DNA of 64,000 nt from Bacteroides pyogenes (GTDB lineage: Bacteria; Bacteroidota; Bacteroidia; Bacteroidales; Bacteroidaceae), in contig NZ_JACIDI010000005.1 in the NCBI RefSeq assembly GCF_014196225.1, positions 124,001 through 188,000 of the forward strand, given 5' to 3'. A program made the translations under genes and the position numbers. The notes under the pieces were generated by a model. The model was not told the DNA's origin. It saw only the letters and a program-made list of their open reading frames with translations, and made no database searches. Shown here in pieces: positions 8,578 through 18,154 of the stretch (position 1 is the stretch's first letter; every line of letters begins with the position of its first letter).

Positions 8578-10245
8578 TTAACTCAACCCCTCTATAACAC
8601 CATCCACAATATCCATATGCAATGCTTGCGGATTTTTGGGCAAGCCCGGCATACGGACGATTTCTCCTGCAATGGCTACAATCATTTCGGCACCATTATT
8701 GATAACAAGGTCTTTAATATGGAACTCAAAATTTTCCACCACTCCATATAATTTCGGATCGGCAGAAAAAGAATACTGGGTTTTTGCTATACAAACCGGA
8801 AAATGGGCGATTCCCATCTTTTCAATTTGCTTGATACGGTTACGTGCCGCGACACTATATGTCACTACACTTGCGCCATAGATGCCAATCGCTATTTTTT
8901 CAATCTTCTGCTCTACGCTGTCTTCTTCCTTATAAGTAAACCGCAAAGGCTCCGAAGGACGATTTTCTATTGTATCCGCTACCAGATGTGCCAGCTCTAC
9001 AGCGCCTTCTCCGCCTTCGATAAAAGCATTATTCACGGCAAAGCCTACTTCCAGTCGCTCGCAATGTTGGCGCACCAACTCGATTTCCTCATCCGTATCA
9101 CAAGCAAAACGATTATATGCCACCACAACCGACTGTCCGAACTGCCGGAGATTATGAACATGCTTGTCCAAGTTGCGCAATCCTTCTTTCAAACCTTTCA
9201 TATCCAGCTCTTTCAAGCGATCGAGACTTACGCCTCCGTGCATTTTCAACCCCTGGGCCGTAGCGACGATCACCGTCAGGCACGGACAAATACCACCCTT
9301 ACGGCATTTGATGTTATAGAATTTCTCAGCTCCCAGATCTGCCCCGAATCCGGCCTCCGTAATCACATAATCGCCAAAAGTCATAGACATTTTGGTAGCA
9401 AGAATGGAGTTGCATCCATGAGCTATATTGGCAAACGGTCCGCCATGTACGAAAGCGGCAGTGCCTTCGGTTGTCTGCACCAGATTAGGATGAATGGCAT
9501 CTTTCAGCAACACGGTTATGGCTCCCGCTACTCCTAAATCTTTCACCGTAAACGGTTTGTCGTCGAACGTGAAGCCGAGCAATATATTTTCAATCCGGCG
9601 ACGCAGGTCGGGAATATCTTTTGCAAGACATAGAATAGCCATGATCTCCGAAGCAGAAGTAATATCAAACCCCGACTCTTGCGTAATTCCGTTCGATTTA
9701 GGACCAAGCCCCACAACGGTACTTCGCAAAGATCGGTCGTTTACATCCAACACACGCTTCCAGAGAATTTCCTTCAATGCAAATCCTTTCGCCTGATTAT
9801 GATACAGATAATTGTCCAGCAATGCGGAAATCATATTATGGGCGGAAGTGATCGCATGAAAATCTCCCGTGAAATGCAGGTTTATTTTTTCCATCGGCAA
9901 CACTTGCGCGTAACCTCCTCCCGCAGCGCCGCCTTTCATTCCGAAACAAGGTCCCAGAGAAGGCTCGCGTAAAGCCACAATCGCTTTCTTCCCTATTTTG
10001 TTCAATCCCAACGAAAGACCGATAGACACTGTGGTCTTTCCGATTCCTGTCTTTGTCGCCGTGATGGCAGTCACCAATATCAGCTTGCTCTTTTTAATTT
10101 TCTCTTCATCAATGAGATGCTCCGGGATTTTAGCCACATAACGGCCGTAATTCTCTACTTCATAACGTGGAATGCCGATGTTTTCGGCTACCTGCTTTAT
10201 TTTCTTCAGCTCAATGCTGCGAGCAATTTCAATATCCGACTTCAT
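8578..10245 (-). CDS. fhs: Formate--tetrahydrofolate ligase
   Basis: A 555-residue enzyme that makes 10-formyl-THF from formate, THF and ATP in the cytosol, feeding purine and one-carbon metabolism. It shows the P-loop [12 protein letters not shown] (near residue 67), the glycine-rich [16 protein letters not shown] segment typical of the family, and the [10 protein letters not shown] and [13 protein letters not shown] stretches. Length fits the family. It is monocistronic, with its own -7 box at 10279-10286 and a hairpin after the stop. Confidence 0.95.
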   Translation of the reverse strand: MKSDIEIARSIELKKIKQVAENIGIPRYEVENYGRYVAKIPEHLIDEEKIKKSKLILVTAITATKTGIGKTTVSIGLSLGLNKIGKKAIVALREPSLGPCFGMKGGAAGGGYAQVLPMEKINLHFTGDFHAITSAHNMISALLDNYLYHNQAKGFALKEILWKRVLDVNDRSLRSTVVGLGPKSNGITQESGFDITSASEIMAILCLAKDIPDLRRRIENILLGFTFDDKPFTVKDLGVAGAITVLLKDAIHPNLVQTTEGTAAFVHGGPFANIAHGCNSILATKMSMTFGDYVITEAGFGADLGAEKFYNIKCRKGGICPCLTVIVATAQGLKMHGGVSLDRLKELDMKGLKEGLRNLDKHVHNLRQFGQSVVVAYNRFACDTDEEIELVRQHCERLEVGFAVNNAFIEGGEGAVELAHLVADTIENRPSEPLRFTYKEEDSVEQKIEKIAIGIYGASVVTYSVAARNRIKQIEKMGIAHFPVCIAKTQYSFSADPKLYGVVENFEFHIKDLVINNGAEMIVAIAGEIVRMPGLPKNPQALHMDIVDGVIEGLS

Positions 10246-10278
10246 ATAAAATTATGTTTTTGATTTAATAATGAAGTG

Positions 10279-10286
10279 CAAAAATA
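10279..10286 (-). promoter_or_regulatory. -7 box for fhs (TATTTTTG)
   Basis: TATTTTTG on the minus strand, with a CTTG about 19 bases upstream as a possible -33 element, gives a start near 10274, some 30 bases before the fhs ATG. Confidence 0.6.
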
Positions 10287-10318
10287 ACAAATCCTCGCAA
10301 AGTTTCAAGCACAACTAA

Positions 10319-12415
10319 TTATTTAAATCGCGAGGTGTCCACCTCTTCTCTCTTTTTCTCCTTATATCCGCCGAACTTATATATTGCCGAGAGTCCCAGT
10401 TTGCGTGTGCGTTGCGAGTAGTGATTGGTTACGTGCTGACGTTCGAAACGGATGCGGGGAGAAATCGTGCTCGTGTTGAATATATCGTCGCAACTGAAAG
10501 TCAACAACAGCTTCTCTTTGCATAAAGCATATCGCAAGGAAGCGTTTAAGTATCCCGAGCAAGGAAGGTCGTATATACCCTGTATCGCTCTGTTCTGATA
10601 AAACCCGCTTAAGGTAAACTTTATATCGGGGCGTGCAGAAAGCGTAAAGGTGTTGTTCATAGTCAAAACAAAAGTATAGAGCTTGCGATCGAAAGAAGTA
10701 TCCCAGAAATCACTATCTTTTTGACGATAATACAAACCGATAGCGGTAAAACGGGAGTTGAGCCATTTTTTTATTTTCACCGGGACGGCCACCACCATGC
10801 CTGCCTGCCGGCTAAAGTCGAAGTTGACGAATTTATAGATTTCGGCCAAGCGTTCGGGCGATTGATAAAGCGTTTGCATGGCTTTGTCTTTGGTATGACT
10901 GTAATAGAGAGAAAAAACATACTTATTTTTAAGAATATAGTTAAAGCTCGTCTTATAAGTGGCTTCAGATTTCAGCAGCGGGTTACCCTGAATTTCCGAA
11001 TACGAATCGAGATAAGATGTTGCCTCCTGAACGCTCCAATAGGCAGGATATTTCTTATCGCTACTGACAGACAGTTGAAGCACCTGCCCGGGCGTTGGAA
11101 TATAAGTCAGATTGGCGGTAGGATAGAAACTCCATTCATTCCATCGATCGGTATGATATTTTTCCATAGCCAGAGACATATTCGCCGTAAGTTTCTTGCC
11201 GAAACTTTTACTCCAACCGGCATATATATTCAACGTCCGTTCGTGCCGGCGCGATTCCATCTGATTGCCCGGCAGAGGAGTAAGGGTTTCAGGATCATAA
11301 TAATGCTGGTAGCTTCGATCCAGAGTCGTTGTATAAACAGCCCCGTAATTCACTCTCCACCCTCTTCCCAACGAATGCTCCTGTCCGGCATACAGCTTCC
11401 ATAAATTAATACGCTGATTATCTTTACTTAAGAAATACAGGGTTTGCGTTCCCATTATGCTGTGCAACAATTGGGTCCGCGGCGAAGTATAGTAGGTAAA
11501 AGCGCCTCCCGCCTTCATTCCAAAAGGGGTCTGATAATCCAATTGCACATTGTGAAGTTTGCTGTCGCTATCCTTGTTTGTGGAAGAGCGTTGCACTCCC
11601 GACGTCTCGGCCCGGCCTTTGGAGTCGGTAAAGGAGCCCGTATATATCAGGCTGAGTTGATGGTTCTTGGAGAAGGTATAATCCGATCCCCAACGAATCC
11701 GGTGCGTATTGTAGCGGTTCGTGGATAAGTTCTTCAGGTCCATGGTATGCACGGAGCCATCGGCAAGGGTATGTATCGCTTCTTTGTCCGTCTCCGTCCT
11801 CCCCCGTCCGTAAGAATAAGAGTAAAGAAGATCGGTAAACAATTTCTTCTTTGAGAAAAGAACGCTTACCCTTTCTTCCAACGATTCATAATGTTTTTGA
11901 TAATAGAAAGAAGCCAATTCCCCCTGTAGCAGATCCTTCTGTTTCGTGTTCGATTTTAAAACAAGGTTAATCATCGGGCCGCGCACCTGATAAGAGGCCG
12001 GAGCAGCATACATCACTTCGGCCTTTTCTAATCTGCCGACAGGTATGGTCTTTAAGAAATGGTTCAAATATTCGCCTGATAAAGCCGTCACCTTGCCATT
12101 GATAATAACTGCCACCTTTTGTCCTGCCAAAGTCAGCATTCCGTTTTGTTCCACTACCCCCGGAAGATTTTTCATTGCGTCAAAAGCATTCTCCACCGGC
12201 AAACCGGCGACCAATTGAGGCAAATCGTATACCAGTTTCCCTTGGTCTGCCCTTACCAGAGGGCGTTGGCCGGTTATCATCACCTCAGGCAATGCTTTAA
12301 ACAGACTGTCCGTATAAGCAAGGTTTAAACTGTCAGCCGTCTCTTTCTCCTGTTGAGCCGATAAATTGAACTTAAATCCGCAGAGAATCAAAAATAACAG
12401 AACAACTCGTTTCAT
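10319..12415 (-). CDS. TonB-dependent-receptor-like outer membrane beta-barrel protein
   Basis: A 698-residue protein with a signal peptide (ending NLSAQQ), a short N-terminal extension, a plug-like domain (~45-155, with EVMITGQRPLV and a KNLPGV motif), then a long barrel of the OMP_b-brl_3 type. Unlike SusC and the receptor at 24132-26807 it lacks a carboxypeptidase-regulatory N-domain. It probably binds or imports a ligand at the outer membrane; the ligand cannot be read from the sequence. It is divergent from the histidine kinase/regulator pair across 132 bases, which hints at control by that pair. Confidence 0.8.
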   Translation of the reverse strand: MKRVVLLFLILCGFKFNLSAQQEKETADSLNLAYTDSLFKALPEVMITGQRPLVRADQGKLVYDLPQLVAGLPVENAFDAMKNLPGVVEQNGMLTLAGQKVAVIINGKVTALSGEYLNHFLKTIPVGRLEKAEVMYAAPASYQVRGPMINLVLKSNTKQKDLLQGELASFYYQKHYESLEERVSVLFSKKKLFTDLLYSYSYGRGRTETDKEAIHTLADGSVHTMDLKNLSTNRYNTHRIRWGSDYTFSKNHQLSLIYTGSFTDSKGRAETSGVQRSSTNKDSDSKLHNVQLDYQTPFGMKAGGAFTYYTSPRTQLLHSIMGTQTLYFLSKDNQRINLWKLYAGQEHSLGRGWRVNYGAVYTTTLDRSYQHYYDPETLTPLPGNQMESRRHERTLNIYAGWSKSFGKKLTANMSLAMEKYHTDRWNEWSFYPTANLTYIPTPGQVLQLSVSSDKKYPAYWSVQEATSYLDSYSEIQGNPLLKSEATYKTSFNYILKNKYVFSLYYSHTKDKAMQTLYQSPERLAEIYKFVNFDFSRQAGMVVAVPVKIKKWLNSRFTAIGLYYRQKDSDFWDTSFDRKLYTFVLTMNNTFTLSARPDIKFTLSGFYQNRAIQGIYDLPCSGYLNASLRYALCKEKLLLTFSCDDIFNTSTISPRIRFERQHVTNHYSQRTRKLGLSAIYKFGGYKEKKREEVDTSRFK

Positions 12416-12534
12416 AATAATATAAAAGTTTGGTTTTCACAAAATTCGGAAGAAAAAGTAAAACGTCGGGTTATCAATACCTTATCTACTGTTATTTAGT
12501 CTTATCAAAAAGCGGAAAAGAAAGAGTTTCTTCT

Positions 12535-12542
12535 TACTTTTG
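12535..12542 (+). promoter_or_regulatory. Possible -7 box immediately before the kinase gene (TACTTTTG)
   Basis: TACTTTTG ends 5 bases before the kinase ATG at 12548, which would make the mRNA leaderless or nearly so. No -33 TTTG is present at the right distance, so the match may be chance. Confidence 0.35.
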
Positions 12543-12547
12543 CAAGT

Positions 12548-14038
12548 ATGAAACTGCCACTCAGACATATCGTTATTTCAGTTGTCGGTTCATTGACGAT
12601 TATCTTAAGCTATCAGGCCTATTGGCTGATAGGTTTGTATCGCACCATGAAGTCCGAAATGATAAACAACATCAGAGGTGCCATGCGCACCAGCGACTTC
12701 AACGAGATTATCCTCAGAATAAAAGATATGCAAACGCAGAATCAAAAGCACGGCTCCATATCCGTTTCGACAGGATATGATGAAAAAGGAAAGAAAGTCA
12801 GTATGGTTGCGTATAATAATTCAGACAGTACACAAGCCAAAGTAATAGCCTATAGGCAAGAGAATATCTCCGACAGCGTAAAACCTGTGGCGGGGATTCA
12901 GACCAACAAGGGGCTGAGCCTTTTACTAAAAAAACACGACTCGCTGAAAGAGTTGTCCGACTACATTCAGCAAGGAATACATTCCGGAATCGATCTATAT
13001 CATGAGGTAAACCTGCAACGGTATGACAGCTTACTGACCGATGCCCTGTCGGAGCACAACATCGACATTCCACACCGTACGTTATTGCTGCGCAACATAC
13101 ACACAGCAAAATCAGACAGTACACATACCGACACGCTGGGCATGGCAGGCAACAGCGACTATATTCCCACAAGCAAGGCAGTAAGATACGACTATTCGTA
13201 TGACTTACGCAGGAACTACCGCTATCAACTCGTATTAGAGCCTGTCGACTCTATCGTTTGGAGACAGATGACCGGTATTCTTATCACTTCGCTCATTACT
13301 CTTCTTATCGTAGGCTTCGTATTTTGGTTTCTCATATATATGCTTCTCCGGCAGAAAACACTGGAAGAAATGAAAAGCGACTTTACCAACAATATAACAC
13401 ACGAGCTAAAAACACCTATTGCGGTGGCTTATGCCGCAAACGACGCTTTACTCAATTTCAACCAAGCCGAAGAAAAAAGTAAAAGAGACGCGTATCTGCG
13501 CATTTGCCAACAACAGTTGAAACGACTAAGCGGACTGGTGGAACAAATCCTCGCAGTGAGCATGGAGCGACGCAGAAATTTCAGCCTGCATTTGGAAACA
13601 ATCGCATTGAAAGAACTTATTGAGCCGCTAATCGACTTGCACAAGCTGAAAGCGGATAAAGAAACAAATATAGCATTGGATATAACACCCGGTTCGCTTA
13701 CTGTTACGGCAGACCGAAACCACCTCGAAAACATCATCAGCAATTTGATGGATAATGCGATAAAATATTCGAAAGAAACGGCAGAAGTGTCGATCAGATG
13801 CTATCGGCAGGATGATAAAACGACGATCAGCATTGCGGATAAAGGAATCGGAATTTCCGCCGATAAGCAGAAACACATTTTCGATAAGTTTTACCGTGTT
13901 CCGACGGGGAATGTGCACGATATAAAAGGATACGGATTAGGGCTTTACTATGTCAAAACAATGATAGACAAACATGGAGGCAACATCACGGTAAAGAGCG
14001 ATCCCGGTAAAGGAACGACATTCATTATTGATCTATAA
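12548..14038 (+). CDS. Two-component sensor histidine kinase
   Basis: A 496-residue inner-membrane kinase. Membrane segments lie at ~8-30 and ~241-267, enclosing a ~210-residue periplasmic sensor region of no recognised fold. The HisKA domain carries the phospho-acceptor H285 in ITHELKTP. The ATPase domain shows the N box (NLMDNAIKYS), G1 (DKGIGI), F box (FDKFYR) and G2 (GYGLGLYYV). It phosphorylates the regulator encoded next, whose likely start lies 13 bases after this stop. The signal is unknown; the divergent receptor gene is a candidate target. Confidence 0.93.
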   Translation: MKLPLRHIVISVVGSLTIILSYQAYWLIGLYRTMKSEMINNIRGAMRTSDFNEIILRIKDMQTQNQKHGSISVSTGYDEKGKKVSMVAYNNSDSTQAKVIAYRQENISDSVKPVAGIQTNKGLSLLLKKHDSLKELSDYIQQGIHSGIDLYHEVNLQRYDSLLTDALSEHNIDIPHRTLLLRNIHTAKSDSTHTDTLGMAGNSDYIPTSKAVRYDYSYDLRRNYRYQLVLEPVDSIVWRQMTGILITSLITLLIVGFVFWFLIYMLLRQKTLEEMKSDFTNNITHELKTPIAVAYAANDALLNFNQAEEKSKRDAYLRICQQQLKRLSGLVEQILAVSMERRRNFSLHLETIALKELIEPLIDLHKLKADKETNIALDITPGSLTVTADRNHLENIISNLMDNAIKYSKETAEVSIRCYRQDDKTTISIADKGIGISADKQKHIFDKFYRVPTGNVHDIKGYGLGLYYVKTMIDKHGGNITVKSDPGKGTTFIIDL

Positions 14039-14051
14039 AACTCAGAAGAGC

Positions 14052-14765
14052 ATGGGAAAACAATCGATTACGGTATTATTGGTGGAAGATGAGCCGACAT
14101 TGGCCATGATCATCACAGACACACTGACAGAAAACGGTTTCATCATACACGCTGCTCCCGACGGAGAAAAGGGGTTGAGAGATTTCTTCCAACTTCGTCC
14201 CGATATTTTAGTAACCGACGTAATGATGCCGCGAATGGATGGTTTTGAGATGGTACGCCGCATCAGGCAAACCGACAAAAAGACGCCGGTGTTGTTTCTG
14301 ACTGCCCGCTCGGCCATCAATGACGTAGTCAAAGGATTCGAGCTCGGAGCCAATGATTATCTGAAAAAACCGTTCGGCATGCAAGAGCTGATTATCCGCA
14401 TCAAAGCTTTGTTAGGAAAAGCTTTCGACTCCGCCGCCGAACAAACTCCTTCCCGTTTCGAAATAGGAGATTACTTGTTCGACCCCACAGCGCAAATGCT
14501 GCAACACAGCGAAATGAAGCAGAAGTTGTCGTACAGAGAGTCGGAGATACTGCGAAAGCTATGCGAAAACCGCAACCAAGTGGTCAATGCGCAAGATGTA
14601 TTGCTCGATCTCTGGGGCGACGACAGTTTCTTCAATTCCCGGAGCCTGCACGTCTTCATCACCAAGTTGCGCCACAAGCTCTGCAAAGACGACCGAATAC
14701 GCATCGTAAACATACGGGGAATCGGCTACAAATTGCTTGTAAACGAAGCGGAATCGTTTTTATAA
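14052..14765 (+). CDS. OmpR/PhoB-family response regulator
   Basis: A 237-residue DNA-binding regulator. The receiver domain has the acidic pair in VEDEP, phospho-acceptor D56 in VTDVMMP, the conserved Thr in FLTARS and Lys in KKPFG. The C-terminal winged helix (about 140-235) ends in the family pattern SRSLHVFITKLRHKL...IRGIGYKL. I prefer the ATG at 14052 (MGKQSITV) over one at 14028 that lies inside the kinase gene, because AGAAGAG precedes it and the receiver begins there. It is the partner of the upstream kinase. Confidence 0.93.
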   Translation: MGKQSITVLLVEDEPTLAMIITDTLTENGFIIHAAPDGEKGLRDFFQLRPDILVTDVMMPRMDGFEMVRRIRQTDKKTPVLFLTARSAINDVVKGFELGANDYLKKPFGMQELIIRIKALLGKAFDSAAEQTPSRFEIGDYLFDPTAQMLQHSEMKQKLSYRESEILRKLCENRNQVVNAQDVLLDLWGDDSFFNSRSLHVFITKLRHKLCKDDRIRIVNIRGIGYKLLVNEAESFL

Positions 14766-14881
14766 ACAACTTGCGAATCATTACTTCAATATCGTACGCC
14801 AAACGATCGCTCACATCTTGCAAATCATGACTCCGGAAGTTTTTATTGCAAAGGAAGAGTCTCACTTTTCATTTTATTCCC

Positions 14882-14889
14882 TACCTTTG
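14882..14889 (+). promoter_or_regulatory. -7 box for map-rmuC (TACCTTTG)
   Basis: TACCTTTG lies 26 bases before the methionine aminopeptidase ATG and matches TAnnTTTG. The preceding ~115 bases after the regulator gene hold no gene. Confidence 0.6.
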
Positions 14890-14915
14890 CAGAAAGTAAA
14901 AAATATTCTACATCA

Positions 14916-15770
14916 ATGAAGAAAATTATAAAAGGCATCCGATTCACTCCGGCATGCTACCCTGACGAAATAGAAGAGAAAATCCAGAAATACAGGAAAC
15001 AACACTACAAACTCCCACCCAGAAAAGTACTCCGCACACCGGAACAACTGGAAGGAATCCGCGAAAGCGCCAAGATAAACACCGCATTGCTCAACCATAT
15101 ATCCGACAATATACGCGAAGGGATGTCGACCGAAGAAGTGGATAAAATGGTGTACGAATTCACCGTCGGACATGGAGCCATCCCCGCCCCTCTCAATTAC
15201 GAGGGATTCCCGAAAAGCGTATGTACAAGCATTAACAATGTGGTTTGCCACGGGATACCGAGCAAAAATGATATTCTGAGAAGCGGAGACATTGTCAACG
15301 TAGATGTTTCGACCATCTACAACGGATACTTCTCCGATGCTTCACGCATGTTCATGATTGGCGAAGTGAGCCAGGAAAAAAGAAAACTGGTACAGGTAAC
15401 CAAAGAGTGTTTGGAAATAGGCATTGCCGCTGCCCGCCCTTGGGCGCGTCTGGGAGATGTGGGAGCAGCCATTCAGGAGCATGCCGAGAAAAACGGATTC
15501 AGTGTGGTACGCGATCTTTGCGGGCATGGCGTAGGAATCAAGTTTCACGAAGAGCCCGACGTGGAGCACTTCGGACGTCGCGGAACGGGAATGCTGATTC
15601 TGCCGGGAATGACTTTCACCATCGAGCCGATGATTAATATGGGAAGCTACGAAGTGTTTGTAGACGATGCCGACGGCTGGACGATTTATACCGACGACGG
15701 ACTGCCTTCCGCGCAATGGGAGCACATGATTCTCATTACCGAAACGGGAAACGAAATTCTGACTTACTGA
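14916..15770 (+). CDS. map: Methionine aminopeptidase, type I
   Basis: A 284-residue metalloprotease that removes the initiator methionine from new proteins. It has a ~45-residue N-terminal extension with PPRKVLRTPEQ before the catalytic pita-bread fold. Metal-ligand motifs are visible: NVDVSTIYNGYFSDASRM (two Asp), CGHGVGIKFHEEP (His), FTIEPMIN (Glu) and QWEHMILIT (Glu). The stop codon overlaps the rmuC start in TGATG, so translation of the two genes is probably coupled. Confidence 0.94.
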   Translation: MKKIIKGIRFTPACYPDEIEEKIQKYRKQHYKLPPRKVLRTPEQLEGIRESAKINTALLNHISDNIREGMSTEEVDKMVYEFTVGHGAIPAPLNYEGFPKSVCTSINNVVCHGIPSKNDILRSGDIVNVDVSTIYNGYFSDASRMFMIGEVSQEKRKLVQVTKECLEIGIAAARPWARLGDVGAAIQEHAEKNGFSVVRDLCGHGVGIKFHEEPDVEHFGRRGTGMLILPGMTFTIEPMINMGSYEVFVDDADGWTIYTDDGLPSAQWEHMILITETGNEILTY

Positions 15771-16990
15771 TGGAGACCGTTTTACTCATTGCCATCAGTG
15801 TACTGCTGGTTGTATTGCTTATTCTCGTACTGACAAAGGGAAACAACCGGGCAGAGACGGAACAGTTGCAGGCCGATTTGCGGAAACAAATGCAAGAGAA
15901 CCGCGAAGAGCTGAACCGCAGCATGCGCGAATTGCGCATGGAAATCACACAGGCATTCGACCGGAACATGCAGCAGATACAGGACGCGCTACATAAAAAC
16001 ATGATTACGAACGGCGAGCTCCAACGACAGAAGTTCGAGACAATGACACGCCAGCAACAGCAATTGATGCAGTCCACCGAAAAAAGGCTGGACGACATGC
16101 GACTGATGGTAGAGGAAAAGCTCCAGAAAACATTGAACGAACGGATCGGGCAATCGTTCGAGATGGTGCGTTCGCAACTGGAAAATGTACAACGGGGGCT
16201 GGGAGAAATGAAATCACTGGCGCAAGACGTGGGCGGGCTGAAAAAAGTACTGAGCAACGTGAAGATGCGCGGAACGTTCGGTGAAGTTCAACTCGGTGCT
16301 TTGCTGGAGCAGATGATGAGCCCCGAACAGTACGACGCCAATGTAAAAACCAAAAGAAACGGAACCGAATTCGTCGAATTTGCCATCAAACTGCCCGGCA
16401 AAGATGACGCCGGCAGTACGGTCTATCTGCCCATCGACGCCAAATTTCCCAAAGACGTGTACGAGCAATATTACGACGCTTTCGAAGCGGGCGACGCAAC
16501 GCTCGTCGAATCATCGGGCAAGCAGTTGGAAGCAACCATCAGAAGAATGGCCAGAGACATACACGACAAATACATCGATCCGCCTTTCACCACAGATTTC
16601 GCCATCCTGTTCCTACCCTTCGAAAGCATCTACGCGGAAATCATACGGCGCACCCATCTGGTAGAAACATTGCAGAAAGAGTATAAAATCGTGGTGACCG
16701 GACCGACCACTTTAGGAGCCATCCTCAACAGCTTGCAAATGGGATTCCGTACGCTCGCCATTCAGAAGCGGACGAGCGAAGTGTGGACGGTGCTGGGAGC
16801 CGTCAAAACCGAGTTCGGAAAGTTTGGCGGACTGCTGCAAAGGGTACAAAAGAATCTCCAGAGTGCCGGCGACCAATTGGAGGAAGTGATGGGCAAACGC
16901 ACCCGCGCCATCGAACGGAAGCTCCGCCAAGTGGAAGAGCTCCCCCACGACGAAAGCCGCAATCTTCTTGCATTGGAGGAGGAAGAATGA
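15770..16990 (+). CDS. rmuC: DNA recombination protein RmuC homologue
   Basis: 406 residues from the ATG that shares a base with the map stop (TGATG, 15768-15772); an upstream in-frame ATG at 15716 lies inside map. It has one N-terminal membrane segment (~2-22), a long coiled coil rich in Gln/Arg/Glu (~25-155), then the RmuC nuclease-like core with GTFGEVQLGALLEQM, LPIDAKFPKDVYEQY and TLGAILNSLQMGFR. RmuC proteins limit DNA rearrangement between inverted repeats. A decayed GLPGLI copy begins directly after its stop. Confidence 0.9.
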   Translation: METVLLIAISVLLVVLLILVLTKGNNRAETEQLQADLRKQMQENREELNRSMRELRMEITQAFDRNMQQIQDALHKNMITNGELQRQKFETMTRQQQQLMQSTEKRLDDMRLMVEEKLQKTLNERIGQSFEMVRSQLENVQRGLGEMKSLAQDVGGLKKVLSNVKMRGTFGEVQLGALLEQMMSPEQYDANVKTKRNGTEFVEFAIKLPGKDDAGSTVYLPIDAKFPKDVYEQYYDAFEAGDATLVESSGKQLEATIRRMARDIHDKYIDPPFTTDFAILFLPFESIYAEIIRRTHLVETLQKEYKIVVTGPTTLGAILNSLQMGFRTLAIQKRTSEVWTVLGAVKTEFGKFGGLLQRVQKNLQSAGDQLEEVMGKRTRAIERKLRQVEELPHDESRNLLALEEEE

Positions 16991-16992
16991 GA

Positions 16993-17162
16993 TATGTTCT
17001 GCCTCGAAATGTGCATACAGATTTCTGACATTGATAATTAAGAAGCGTTTTGCGTTTGGAAAGTAATTCCCATTTAAATGTAGGCATAGGTTCTTTGTAT
17101 TTCAAAACAGGACCGGTCAGCATCTCATAAGTAATAATGTAGCTGGCAGAATCTAATACCAT
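16993..17162 (-). pseudogene. Truncated GLPGLI-family remnant (copy 8)
   Basis: The minus strand reads VLDSASYIITYEMLTGPV, then a run very close to copy 5 (19013-19846) around PTFKWELLS and YQCQK.VCTFRGRTY. It lacks the signal peptide, about 80 internal residues (the copy-5 segment between ITYEV and MTGPV) and everything after GRTY, where it meets the end of rmuC. An open frame continues into rmuC antisense but has no family resemblance there. It is the decayed far end of the GLPGLI array. Confidence 0.8.
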
Positions 17163-17166
17163 ATAT

Positions 17167-17277
17167 CAAAACGTTACAATCCTTGCCAATAAAACGATGC
17201 AGACAAACTACAATTGGCAAAAGGCAAAACAGCTCAAGTCGGTTTTATATAAAAGTTTTTTCATTTTACTCTAATTC
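17167..17277 (-). repeat. Array spacer repeat, copy B
   Basis: This stretch is nearly identical to 19955-20066, differing by a few substitutions and a one-base indel. It holds the stem CCTTGCCAAT (17181-17190) / ATTGGCAAAAGG (17213-17224) with AAAACGATGC in its loop. It joins the copy-8 remnant to copy 7, whereas the equivalent spacer in copy A joins copies 5 and 4. That change of neighbour shows recombination. Confidence 0.75.
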
Positions 17278-18108
17278 TATGGGATTATATGGATATGATA
17301 ATTTTTTATTGTCTATTTCTTTCCCTTCCGGTGTGAAAAATGCTACATGACGCCCCTGTGCCTCCAGAACAGTTGCGAAATTTTCATGTAGATTTTTAAT
17401 GTAACTGTTTAGCTTTTTTCGGTTGGTGTCCGCAAATTTTATTTTGTACTTTTCAATAAATTCTTGCTGCTTCGGTCGTTCAAGTCCTATGCATTTAAAT
17501 ACATAATGACCTCTGCTGTCAGATACCTCGAGAATTAACCCCGGAAGTCCGGAAAATTTCCAAGGGCCTTCGTGTATCGGGATAGCTGGCGCAAACCAAG
17601 CTGTGTAGGTTCTGCCCAGATAGGTGGTGGTGGCAGCCTGACAAGAATAGCCAAGTATTTGTTTTCTTTGATTGAGAATTTTCCAGACTTGCTTAGGAAT
17701 ACTTTCTATATAACGATAGGTGTTATGATCGGTCAATTTTACATTGACCTCCATTTGGTTCGTTTTTTTGTTTTTATAAATAATGGTGGCGGCAAGACCT
17801 CTGCCTTCTACATTAAATGCAGAACCTTTGGGAGCTTTCTTTTGCAGATTGTCTATGCCATAATACTGAGAACTCATCAATTTGGTATAGATATTCCCCA
17901 ATGACAAAGTCAATTGATTGGTCAGTATAACATTCTTTTTCGTACTGTCAGGCAAAAAACTAAGTTCATAAGAAACCATAAGTTTGACAGTATCTATCAC
18001 AACTTTCTCTTTTGTGTTGAAGGGAATAATACCTCCTGTACTTTGTGCATAAATGCTTTTAAAACTATATCCTAATATGATAAACAATATAATACTCTTC
18101 TTGCTCAT
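17266..18108 (-). CDS. GLPGLI family protein (copy 7)
   Basis: A 280-residue exported protein with a signal peptide ending IYAQS. The family core is WFAPAIPIHEGPWKFSGLPG followed by LILEVSD; the C-terminus is PYNPIELE. Two conserved cysteines flank the core (YSCQAATTTYLGRTY and FKCIGLERPK). It is by eye almost identical over its whole length to copy 3 (21087-21932), so one is a recent duplicate. GLPGLI (Porph_ging) proteins are a Bacteroidetes family of unknown function. It is the last intact gene of the leftward operon. Confidence 0.88.
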   Translation of the reverse strand: MSKKSIILFIILGYSFKSIYAQSTGGIIPFNTKEKVVIDTVKLMVSYELSFLPDSTKKNVILTNQLTLSLGNIYTKLMSSQYYGIDNLQKKAPKGSAFNVEGRGLAATIIYKNKKTNQMEVNVKLTDHNTYRYIESIPKQVWKILNQRKQILGYSCQAATTTYLGRTYTAWFAPAIPIHEGPWKFSGLPGLILEVSDSRGHYVFKCIGLERPKQQEFIEKYKIKFADTNRKKLNSYIKNLHENFATVLEAQGRHVAFFTPEGKEIDNKKLSYPYNPIELE

Positions 18109-18154
18109 AATATTTTATTTAGGGTTCACTAAATACCTTTCTTGGAGTTTAATT

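Noticed and set aside
16803..17162. A 119-codon frame that begins GLPGLI-like and ends antisense to rmuC
   Set aside because: Only the part to 16993 has family resemblance; the rest is the shadow of rmuC. I call the resembling part a remnant and not a gene.
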